Shown one piece after another: positions 16,981 through 24,514 of a DNA stretch of 64,000 nucleotides. The translations under genes and the position numbers were made by a program. Position 1 is the first letter of the stretch; every line of letters starts with the position of its first letter. The notes under the pieces were generated by a model, which was not told the DNA's origin, did not search any database, and saw only the letters and a program-made list of their open reading frames with translations. This stretch comes from Micromonospora musae. Its GTDB lineage: Bacteria; Actinomycetota; Actinomycetes; Mycobacteriales; Micromonosporaceae. The stretch lies in contig NZ_RAZT01000011.1 in the NCBI RefSeq assembly GCF_003626635.1, positions 124,001 to 188,000 on the forward strand, written 5' to 3'.

Positions 16981-17039
16981 CCGAGCAGATCGCAGCGCGA
17001 CTCCGGTAGGGCGCGCGGCGGCGGGTCGAGCCCGGCCGG

Positions 17040-18680
17040 TCAGCCGATCGGCTGACCCGTCACGACGCTGATCAACACCGTCGACAGGCCGCCGCCGACC
17101 ACCGCCGAGGCGAGCGCGATCATCGTGGAGCGCCACGTCGTTCCGACCTTGCGCAGCAGGGCCGCGACCACGAGGCTGCTGGCCAGCGCCACCCCGAAGC
17201 GGGGCGCGCCGGCGAGTAGCGAGCCGAGCGCGTGAGCCCGGTCCGAATCGCAGCCTCCACCGGTGATGTCGGTGACGCAGCCCGCCGGTGGCCGCGCGTC
17301 GAGGGTCAGCAACCACGCGAGGACCAGAACGGCCGGAATCAGGTAACACGCCGCGGTGTAGAGCAGCGAGCGGAGCGTTCCACCCGGATCCGGGTCGAGC
17401 AGATCGTCCTCGAGACGCCGCGTCCAGGTGCGCGACGACCCGACCGGGTCGACTTGCCGGCGCGGCGGCGTGCGGCCCGTGCCCCGGGGCGCCCCGATGG
17501 GGTCGGTGCGCCGCCGACTCGGCCCGTACGCACCCGGCGCGCTTCGCGGCCGCGGCGTCGAATACGCCACCACGGGTGAGCGCGGCGCGGACGCCGCCGG
17601 ATCCATCCAGCGCGGGTCGTCACCCGCCAGTCGGGTACCCGCCCAGAAACCCTCGTCCTCGCCGGACCCGCCCGGACCCTCCTCGGCGGCGACCCGTCGG
17701 GAGCGCGGCGGCTCCGTGCGGTCCCACCCGCCCGCCTCCCGGTCCCACCCGGCCCCGTGCCGGTCCCACTCGCCGGTGTGGTCCGGCTCCGCCCAGCGGC
17801 CGGTGAGCTCCGACCGCTCCCACTGGCCGGTGTCGTCCCACCGGTCGACGCCGCCCACCGTCGGCCAGACGTGCACCCCCGAGGCGTCCCACGGCTTCGT
17901 CTCGACCGTCTTCGGCGTCGGCTGCGGCCCGGACGCGTCCCACGGATCCACCGCCGGTGGATACGTCGGTTCGGTCTGGTCGGCCCGCCGCGCCGTCGTC
18001 GGCTCCCACGGGTCGACGGCGGGCCGAGGCTCCTCCTCCGCCGCCCGCCTGGCCCGCCGGGTGGGCCGCGCCCGCTCCGCGGGAGCGGCCGGCTCCTCCG
18101 ACTCCCCACCTCCCGACCAGATCACCTGAGGCCGCCCGGCGGACGACCGTCGAGGTCGGCGCGACGCGATCGGGCCGGAGGTCGGCCCGTCCTGCGCCGG
18201 GTCGGCTCGCCGGCTACCCACATACCCCTGGTCCTGGGGGCGGTCGAGCGTCCACTCCGCGGTGTGGTCGGAGACCGAGCCGGTGGGGGTCGATGACCTC
18301 TCCCGCCGGCTGCCGGTGCTGTCGACGGCGCGCCGACCCCTTCCGGAGTTCGGCCGAACGGCCTCGTCATCGTCGTCGGGCGCGGCGTGCCGTCCACCGC
18401 CGTCGGCCCGGCGAATCCCGGAATCGACAGCCCAGCCCGGCAGGTAGGCGTCGACGGGCTCGTCCTGCCCCCGGTCGCGTGGCCGGCGACGACTCGGCGT
18501 CTGCCCGCGCGCGTCGGAGCGGTAGGGGGCGACCGGGTCGGGCGCCACGCTCTCGTCCCATGAGGCGATCGGTTCACGCGCGCGCGGGCGGCTCTCCCCG
18601 CGTCCCCAGTCCCGGTAACTCACGGCCGGAGCGTGACCCTTCTCAACCGTTGGCGCAATGCGCTGCGCAGGTGTAGCCAT
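17040..18680 (-). CDS. Hypothetical protein, long charged Trp-rich N-terminus with C-terminal membrane segments
   Basis: A 546-residue protein of unknown function. Residues 1 to about 430 are Arg/Pro/Asp-rich and probably disordered. Recurrent short Trp motifs lie in the middle (WDASG, WDDTGQW, LTGRWAE, HTGEWDR, GGWDRTE). The last 110 residues carry three hydrophobic helices, with a Cys pair in the loop between the first two. It is probably membrane-anchored with the tail in the cytoplasm. Start: the ATG at 18680 lies 6 bases after TATCTC. It is divergent from dnaB and convergent with the ribosomal operon. Similar anchored, disordered proteins are common near dnaB in this family, but I know no function. 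Confidence 0.65.
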   Translation of the reverse strand: MATPAQRIAPTVEKGHAPAVSYRDWGRGESRPRAREPIASWDESVAPDPVAPYRSDARGQTPSRRRPRDRGQDEPVDAYLPGWAVDSGIRRADGGGRHAAPDDDDEAVRPNSGRGRRAVDSTGSRRERSSTPTGSVSDHTAEWTLDRPQDQGYVGSRRADPAQDGPTSGPIASRRPRRSSAGRPQVIWSGGGESEEPAAPAERARPTRRARRAAEEEPRPAVDPWEPTTARRADQTEPTYPPAVDPWDASGPQPTPKTVETKPWDASGVHVWPTVGGVDRWDDTGQWERSELTGRWAEPDHTGEWDRHGAGWDREAGGWDRTEPPRSRRVAAEEGPGGSGEDEGFWAGTRLAGDDPRWMDPAASAPRSPVVAYSTPRPRSAPGAYGPSRRRTDPIGAPRGTGRTPPRRQVDPVGSSRTWTRRLEDDLLDPDPGGTLRSLLYTAACYLIPAVLVLAWLLTLDARPPAGCVTDITGGGCDSDRAHALGSLLAGAPRFGVALASSLVVAALLRKVGTTWRSTMIALASAVVGGGLSTVLISVVTGQPIG

Positions 18681-19023
18681 CCGGTGGAGATAGTACGGGA
18701 CGGAGGACGGCCCGATCTGACCGAAAACTTGTCATCCACAGGCTGGGGATCGCGTAATCCCAGCTCAACGCGGGTGTCATGGCGAATTCCCCAACGGTTG
18801 TCCACAGCCTGTGCACACCCTGCGCACATGTCCGCCCACCGGCGTCCACAGGTTGTCCCGAGGCTCGTCCACCGCCGGTGTTGAGTCGCTGACCTCGGGT
18901 TCCGTATGGTTGGCCCCCGACCGTCCGCGCGATGACCCCCGATCGCGCCGGGTCCGGTCGACAGGAGTGTCGCACCCGGAGGGAAAAGCCGGGGCGAGGA
19001 TCCGACGCAGCGGAGGGGGGACC
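18681..19023. promoter_or_regulatory. Divergent promoter region upstream of dnaB with DnaA-box-like sites
   Basis: This 343-base gap carries an exact actinobacterial DnaA box TTGTCCACA at 18798-18806, and near matches TCATCCACA (18732-18740) and GCGTCCACA (18842-18850). It separates the hypothetical membrane protein gene from dnaB and must hold both promoters. DnaA control of dnaB is inferred. Confidence 0.55.
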
Positions 19024-21849
19024 GTGTCGGTCACCGACGACATGCGGGCGGAGTCGCGCGCCGGAGGGCAACCTCAGGTGCCTGCCCAGCAGAGCGGTCA
19101 GTTCGAACGCACCCCGCCCCAGGACATAGCGGCCGAGCAGTGCGTCATCGGCGGCATGCTGCTCTCCAAGGACGCCATCGCCGACGTCGTCGAGATCCTC
19201 AAGACCAACGACTTCTACCGGCCGGTGCACGCCACCATCTTCGACGCCATCCTCGACATCTACGGCCGGGGCGAGCCGGCCGACGGGATCACCGTGGCCG
19301 CCGCGCTGGCCGACTCGGGTGATCTCGCCCGTATCGGCGGTGCCCCGTACCTGCACACCTGCATGGCGGCCGTCCCGACCGCGGCGAACGCCGCCTACTA
19401 CGCCCGCATCGTGAGCGAGCGGGCGGTGCTGCGCCGGCTGGTCGAGGCCGGCACCAAGATCGTGCAGCTCGGCTACGGCACCGCCCAGGGCGGGAGCCGC
19501 GAGGTCGACGACATCGTCGACCTCGCCCAGCAGGCGGTCTACGACGTCACCGAGCGCCGGGTCACCGAGGACTTCGCCGTCCTGGCCGACATGCTCCAGC
19601 CGACCCTGGACGAGATCGAGGCGGTCGGCGCGCAGGGCGGCGTGATGACCGGCGTGCCGACCGGCTTCACCGATCTGGACCGACTGCTCAACGGCCTGCA
19701 CGGCGGGCAATTGATCATCGTGGCCGGGCGACCTGGTCTGGGGAAGGCCCTCGCACTCGACACCCCGCTTCCAACCCCCGAGGGCTGGACCACCATGGGC
19801 GAGGTGAAGGCAGGCGACGAACTACTGGCGGCGGACGGCAGCCCTACCACGGTCACACACGCCTTCGACGTCATGTACGACCGCCCCTGCTACGAGGTCG
19901 AGTTCAGCGACGGCACGGTGATCGTGGCGGACGCGGAACACCTGTGGAAGACCACGACCCGGGCGAGCCGCCGGCAGGGCCCGGAGCATCCGAGCCGGCA
20001 CTGGGCCGAGTCCTCGTTGACCAAGGTACGGACGGCGCAGGCCACACTCGTCGGCGACGGGAACGAGCCGATCACCCTGGCCCGGGTGCTTGAGCACGTC
20101 GGTCCGGAGTTTCGGCACACCCTGCACACCGTCGCCCGCGAGGTCGGCTCGACGGCACGGATCAGCCGTCCCGTTGTCAGGGCGGGCCAGCAGCGCAACT
20201 GGACAGCGCCGGGATACCCGGCCCGGCCGCTGCTGACCGCGCTGCTGGAACGCGTCCAGCGCCCGGTCAACGCGGGCAACCGAGCCCGCCACGAGAGCGT
20301 GGTCACCACCGCTGAGATCGCTGCGACGCTGCGTACCGCTACCGCAGACCGACGGCTCAATCACGCCGTGAGCAACTGCGGGCCGCTACGCCTGCCGGAG
20401 CGCGACCTGCCGATATCGCCGTACACGCTGGGGGTCTGGCTCGGCGACGGACACGCCGACGCGAGCCGTTTCACTACCGCCGATGCCGAGATGCTCGCGC
20501 ACGTGGAGGCGGACGGGTATGTCATCCGCCCCAGTGGCCCGATGGTCTACACCATCCTGCTGCCCAACCCGCCCACCTCGCTGAGGGCCGGAATCTGCGT
20601 TGACTGCGGCCAGTCCACCCGAGCTTTGCGTGAGAACGCGACGACGCGGCGGTGCGCCGGCTGTCACAAGCGGAACGGATCGTTCCTCGGCCTGCTTCGA
20701 CAGGCCGGTGTCACGGATGACAAGCACATTCCCAGTACGTACCTGCGCGCCTCGGAGGCACAACGACGAGCGCTGCTCGCCGGGCTGATGGACACCGACG
20801 GAACGGTCGCTCCTGCCGGGAACCTTCAGTACACCTCCACCTCGAAGCGGCTTGCCGAGGACGTACGCGAACTGGTGGTCGGTCTCGGCTACCGCTGCAC
20901 GGTCAACACGAAGTCCGTGCGTGGACGCACTGAGGCCTCCTCCACGGCATACACCCTGAACTTCTCCACCCCAGATCCGATCTTCCGTTTGGCGCGGAAG
21001 CGGGCGGCACACGAAGCGCGCCGGCGAACGGTCTCCGACGTCCGCACGACATCGCGGTTCATCGTCGACGTCAGGCCGGTTCCGAGCGTGCCGGTCCGGT
21101 GCGTCACCGTTGACAATCCCGAGCATCTCTACCTCGCCAGCAGAGCAATGATTCCCACCCACAACAGCACGGCCAGCATGGATTTTGCCCGGAATGCGGC
21201 GATCCGCGCCAACCAGGCGTCCGCCATCTTCTCGCTGGAGATGAGCAAGGTCGAGATCGTCATGCGGCTGCTCTCGGCCGAGGCGCGCGTCCCGCTGCAC
21301 GTACTGCGCAGTGGCCAGCTCTCCGACGACGACTGGACCAAGCTGGCCCGCTGCATGGGTGAGATCAGCGAGGCCCCGCTCTTCGTCGACGACACGCCGA
21401 GCATGAACCTCATGGAGATCCGAGCCAAGGCGCGCCGGCTCAAGCAGCGGCACGACCTCAAGCTGATCGTCGTCGACTATCTCCAGCTGATGACCTCACC
21501 GAAGCGCACCGAGAGCCGCCAGCAGGAGGTCGCGGACCTCTCCCGTGGCCTGAAGCTGCTGGCCAAGGAGGTCGAGTGCCCGGTGATCGCGGTCAGCCAG
21601 CTGAACCGTGGCCCGGAGCAGCGTACGGACAAGCGGCCCCAGCTGTCCGATCTTCGTGAATCGGGCTCGATCGAGCAGGATGCTGACGTCGTCATCCTGC
21701 TGCACCGCGACGACTACTACGACAAGGAGTCGCCTCGGGCCGGTGAGGCGGACTTCATCGTCGCCAAGCATCGAAACGGGCCGACTGACACGGTGACCGT
21801 CGCGGCCCAGCTGCACCTGTCCCGCTTCGTCGACATGGCGATCGTCTGA
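19024..21849 (+). CDS. dnaB: Replicative DNA helicase DnaB, intein-containing precursor
   Basis: A 941-residue precursor. Excision of the 473-residue intein leaves a 468-residue hexameric helicase that unwinds DNA at the replication fork. The N-extein (1-241) has the DnaB N-terminal domain (PPQDIAAEQCVIGGML) and ends in the Walker A strand GRPGLGK. The C-extein (715-941) starts STASMDFARN and contains the Walker B region LIVVDYLQLM, then AVSQLNRG, SGSIEQDADVVILLHR and FIVAKHRNGPT. The GTG at 19024 follows GGAGGGGGG. An in-frame codon at 18811 would add 71 residues that resemble no DnaB. The intein splits the ATP-binding loop, so activity requires splicing. Confidence 0.96.
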   Translation: MSVTDDMRAESRAGGQPQVPAQQSGQFERTPPQDIAAEQCVIGGMLLSKDAIADVVEILKTNDFYRPVHATIFDAILDIYGRGEPADGITVAAALADSGDLARIGGAPYLHTCMAAVPTAANAAYYARIVSERAVLRRLVEAGTKIVQLGYGTAQGGSREVDDIVDLAQQAVYDVTERRVTEDFAVLADMLQPTLDEIEAVGAQGGVMTGVPTGFTDLDRLLNGLHGGQLIIVAGRPGLGKALALDTPLPTPEGWTTMGEVKAGDELLAADGSPTTVTHAFDVMYDRPCYEVEFSDGTVIVADAEHLWKTTTRASRRQGPEHPSRHWAESSLTKVRTAQATLVGDGNEPITLARVLEHVGPEFRHTLHTVAREVGSTARISRPVVRAGQQRNWTAPGYPARPLLTALLERVQRPVNAGNRARHESVVTTAEIAATLRTATADRRLNHAVSNCGPLRLPERDLPISPYTLGVWLGDGHADASRFTTADAEMLAHVEADGYVIRPSGPMVYTILLPNPPTSLRAGICVDCGQSTRALRENATTRRCAGCHKRNGSFLGLLRQAGVTDDKHIPSTYLRASEAQRRALLAGLMDTDGTVAPAGNLQYTSTSKRLAEDVRELVVGLGYRCTVNTKSVRGRTEASSTAYTLNFSTPDPIFRLARKRAAHEARRRTVSDVRTTSRFIVDVRPVPSVPVRCVTVDNPEHLYLASRAMIPTHNSTASMDFARNAAIRANQASAIFSLEMSKVEIVMRLLSAEARVPLHVLRSGQLSDDDWTKLARCMGEISEAPLFVDDTPSMNLMEIRAKARRLKQRHDLKLIVVDYLQLMTSPKRTESRQQEVADLSRGLKLLAKEVECPVIAVSQLNRGPEQRTDKRPQLSDLRESGSIEQDADVVILLHRDDYYDKESPRAGEADFIVAKHRNGPTDTVTVAAQLHLSRFVDMAIV
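19747..21165 (+). other. DnaB intein with LAGLIDADG endonuclease, class 3-type (Ala1, W-C-T triplet)
   Basis: A 473-residue in-frame insertion between Lys of GRPGLGK and Ser of STASM. It starts with Ala, not Cys or Ser, and ends in THN with Ser as +1 residue. The class 3 triplet is present: Trp67 two residues after the block B His (AEHLW), Cys452 in block F (VRCVTVD), and Thr471 in block G (PTHN). Splicing would start at Cys452. The homing endonuclease domain has two dodecapeptide motifs, LGVWLGDGHA (about 228) and LLAGLMDTDG (about 343). Between them is a four-Cys, zinc-ribbon-like insert (C284, C287, C303, C306). Both acidic motif residues are intact, so the endonuclease may be active. Confidence 0.93.
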
Positions 21850-21985
21850 GAGCCGGCTCCGTCGACCTCAGCCGAGCAGCGGAGAGCATCGCGGCGCAAC
21901 ACGAGGCGTTGGCGGAGGCGTACCAGGGCACCACTGCTCATCGGGTCGGCCTCGCACGGAGGCCGCTAATCCGCTGGTCACGACC

Positions 21986-22023
21986 GGACGGCCGGCCCTC
22001 GGCACTCGCCGGGCCGGCCGTCC
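21986..22023. terminator. Terminator-like hairpin between convergent genes
   Basis: Perfect 13-bp arms (21986-21998 and 22011-22023) with a 12-base loop lie between the dnaB stop and the convergent zinc-ribbon gene. No T-run is visible. Confidence 0.6.
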
Positions 22024-22038
22024 GCTCGTGTGGCGACC

Positions 22039-22431
22039 TCAGCCGAAGAAGTCGTCGAGGAAGCTCTTGTGCTTCTTCTTCCGGTAGTGGCCGTGGTAGC
22101 CGTGGTGCTGCTGCCCGTGGCCGTACGCCGGGGCCGGCGGGTAGCCGTGCGCCGGCGGTGGCGGCGGCACTGCGCCGTAGCCGGGCTGGTGCGGGGCGGG
22201 GGCCGGGGGCGGCGGGTAACCGGCCGGCTGGTGGGCCGGTTGATGGGCCGGCTGGCCGTGGGCAGCCGAGCCGGCCTGCTGGTTGCTCCAGTTCGCCTCC
22301 GCCGCGAACAGGTTTTCCAGCTCGCCGCGGTCGAGGAAGATTCCTCGACACTCGCCGCACTGGTCGATGACGACGCCGCTGCGTTCGTACTGGCGCATTT
22401 CTCCGTGGCACTTGGGACAGGTGAGACTCAT
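22039..22431 (-). CDS. TFIIB-type zinc-ribbon protein
   Basis: A 130-residue protein. The zinc ribbon lies at about residues 1-45: CPKCHGEM, then CGECRGIFLDRGELE, the standard zf-TFIIB (PF13453) pattern. Next comes a Pro/Gly/His/Tyr-rich disordered middle (AYGHGQQHHGYHGHY), and it ends in a basic helix (KKKHKSFLDDFFG). Function unknown; such proteins are small cytoplasmic metal-binding proteins. The ATG at 22431 lies 6 bases after TACCTT and is probably leaderless; a GTG immediately before is also possible. Confidence 0.88.
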   Translation of the reverse strand: MSLTCPKCHGEMRQYERSGVVIDQCGECRGIFLDRGELENLFAAEANWSNQQAGSAAHGQPAHQPAHQPAGYPPPPAPAPHQPGYGAVPPPPPAHGYPPAPAYGHGQQHHGYHGHYRKKKHKSFLDDFFG

Positions 22432-22453
22432 CACCCGAAGGTACCCGGTCGGG

Positions 22454-23086
22454 TCACGCAGTTGCCGTCAACGCCTGCACGACTTCGTCGTCGTCCACCT
22501 CGTGGAAGTCCTCGTAGTAGGCGCTGACCGCGATGAACTCCGGCGGGCACTGTACGCAGACGACCTGGTCCGCCTCGGCCGAGAGCGTCTCCTTCGCCTC
22601 CCGTGAGCCGACGGGTATCGCGACCACCACCCGCCGGGCACCGAGCCGGCGGGCCACCTCGACGGCCGCGCGGGCCGTGGCGCCGGTGGCCAGGCCGTCG
22701 TCGACGATCACGGCCGTGCGGCCGGTGAGGTCCAACGGTGACCGCCCGGCGCGGTAGAGCTCGTCGCGGCGCTCCAGCTCGGCCTGTTCGCGACGGTTGG
22801 TGTCGGCGATGTCGTCTTCGCTGAGCTGGTTGGCCACATGCTCGTTGAGCACCTGCACGCCGCCCGGACCGAGCGCTCCGAATGCGACCTCGCGGGCCCA
22901 GGGCATGCCGAGTTTCCGGATGACCAGCACGTCCAGGGGCGCGCCGATCCGCTCGGCGACCACCTGCGCCACCGGCACTCCGCCGCGTACGAGGCCGAGG
23001 ACGATGACGCCCGATTCGCCGGCCAGCCCGGTGAGTTCGTCGGCGAGCGTCCGACCCGCCTCGGCGCGGTCGCGGTAGGTCGTCAT
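22454..23086 (-). CDS. Phosphoribosyltransferase-family protein
   Basis: A 210-residue protein with the PRTase fold. It has VIVLGLVRGGVPVA near the N-terminus and the PRPP loop VIVDDGLATGATARAA, with the acidic pair DD. It resembles the predicted phosphoribosyltransferases of actinobacteria and cyanobacteria that carry the segment IRKLGMPWAREVAFGALGPGG. The base substrate is unknown. The ATG is 6 bases after TAGACC. It lies 9 bases downstream of a membrane protein gene on the same strand. Confidence 0.88.
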   Translation of the reverse strand: MTTYRDRAEAGRTLADELTGLAGESGVIVLGLVRGGVPVAQVVAERIGAPLDVLVIRKLGMPWAREVAFGALGPGGVQVLNEHVANQLSEDDIADTNRREQAELERRDELYRAGRSPLDLTGRTAVIVDDGLATGATARAAVEVARRLGARRVVVAIPVGSREAKETLSAEADQVVCVQCPPEFIAVSAYYEDFHEVDDDEVVQALTATA

Positions 23087-23095
23087 GACTCAGGT

Positions 23096-24436
23096 CTACG
23101 CCCTGCCGCGCTCCATCGCCTGCCAGTTGACGGAAAGAGCCGGGTTCGCGTCCGCGCGGTCCGGGTCCCGCACGGCGGCCGCCCAGGCGAGCAGTGCGAT
23201 CGGGTAGAGCAGGTACCCGAACCGGGTCGACGGCATGAGCGCGATCGCGGCGAGCAGCCCGTACCCGCAGACGAGCGCGGCGGCGAAGGCGGTGCGCGGC
23301 GGCCGGCGGAAGAGCCACCCGGCGATCGCCGCCCCGGCGGCGACGAGCAGGCCGGCGGCGATCAGCCGGCCGCCGGGCAGCCCGCTCGCGATCAGGTGAC
23401 CGGGGAAGGGCGACTGTGCGGGGCTGGTGACCAGGCCGTGCCCGAGGGGGAAGCGGAGCACGTTCTCGACGAGGGCGTCCCGGTCGACCAGCAGGGCGGG
23501 CAGCAGAGCCGCGACGGGCAGCCCGATCGCCCCGGCGGCCACCCGGAGGCCGGCCCGGCGGGTCGCGCCCCAGATGATGAGGACGAGGGCGACCGGCCAG
23601 GCGAAGAGCTTGAGCGCACCGGCCAGGCCGACGGCGAGGCCGGACCATCCGGCCCGCCCGGTGGCGGCGAGCGAGAGGGCGAGCAGACAGAGGGCGAGGA
23701 CGGGAAGGTCGTCGCCGCCGGTGGCCAGGGTCAGGGCGCAGATCGGCAGCACGGTGGCGGCCTGCACGCCGCGGAGCAGATCGGCGGCGTGACCGATGGC
23801 CGGGCGACCGGCGGGGCCGGTGCCGGCACGGCGCAGGACTGCGACGGCGAGGACGAGGGCGACCGCGGTGCCGACCGCGAACCAGACCCGGGCGTCGGTC
23901 CACCAGCCGGCGGCGGCCGCTCGGGGCAGTCCGAAGAGTGCCATGCCCGGTTGGTAGGGGGTGTAGCCGAGCAGTCGTTCGTCGGCGGGCAGGGCGGCTA
24001 TGGCGTCGTGGCCGAGGTACGGGGTGCCGTGCTCGACGAGCCGGGCGCCGGCCTGCTCGACGACGAGGACCTCCTCCTGCGCCCGGTCGGTGCGTCCGGC
24101 GGCACGTTCGGCGCTCTGCCGGGCCAGCGGTAGCAGGGTGGTCGTCGCCCACGCGAAGGCGGTGATCGCCCAGCGGGCCGACAGGCCGGTCAGTGCGGAG
24201 TCGGGTCGGCGGTGCCGGAGCAGCAGCTGGACGGTGACGGCCAGCGCTGCGACGAGGTAGCCGACGGCCGCGGTGCCACCCCAGGCGCGGTGCGGCAGCA
24301 GCGTCGAGGTGACCGCGGTGATCGCGGCGAAGACGGCCGACACGGCGTAGAGCGCGAGGTCGAGCGGGAGCCCGCCTCCGGCGGAGCTGAGGGCGTGCCA
24401 GCCACGGGGGCGGGGAGTCGGGGCTGCGGCGGTCAC
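23096..24436 (-). CDS. Polytopic membrane protein (glycosyltransferase 87-like)
   Basis: A 446-residue protein with about 11 hydrophobic segments. The largest loop contains VEHGTPYLGHDAIAALPADERLLGYTPYQPG in pieces, an aromatic and acidic loop resembling that of DUF2029/GT87 mannosyltransferases. GLPRAAAAGWWTDARVWF and FAWPVALVLI in later helices are also in keeping. A membrane glycosyl transfer role is inferred. The GTG start agrees with the N-terminal similarity. It is 9 bases upstream of the phosphoribosyltransferase gene, with no obvious functional link. Confidence 0.72.
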   Translation of the reverse strand: MTAAAPTPRPRGWHALSSAGGGLPLDLALYAVSAVFAAITAVTSTLLPHRAWGGTAAVGYLVAALAVTVQLLLRHRRPDSALTGLSARWAITAFAWATTTLLPLARQSAERAAGRTDRAQEEVLVVEQAGARLVEHGTPYLGHDAIAALPADERLLGYTPYQPGMALFGLPRAAAAGWWTDARVWFAVGTAVALVLAVAVLRRAGTGPAGRPAIGHAADLLRGVQAATVLPICALTLATGGDDLPVLALCLLALSLAATGRAGWSGLAVGLAGALKLFAWPVALVLIIWGATRRAGLRVAAGAIGLPVAALLPALLVDRDALVENVLRFPLGHGLVTSPAQSPFPGHLIASGLPGGRLIAAGLLVAAGAAIAGWLFRRPPRTAFAAALVCGYGLLAAIALMPSTRFGYLLYPIALLAWAAAVRDPDRADANPALSVNWQAMERGRA

Positions 24437-24514
24437 GCGGGCAAGTGTGGCAGACGGTCGACGTACCGGCTCGGGTCGCGCGTCGAGGTGGCCGGGGGTT
24501 GGGCCACCGGTTGG

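Noticed and set aside
18732..18850. Chromosomal origin (oriC)
   Set aside because: Only one exact DnaA box and two near matches, and dnaA/dnaN are not adjacent. Promoter control of dnaB is a simpler reading.
19822..20364. Antisense genes inside the intein
   Set aside because: Plus-strand intein motifs are complete; minus-strand frames lack any start signal or family pattern.
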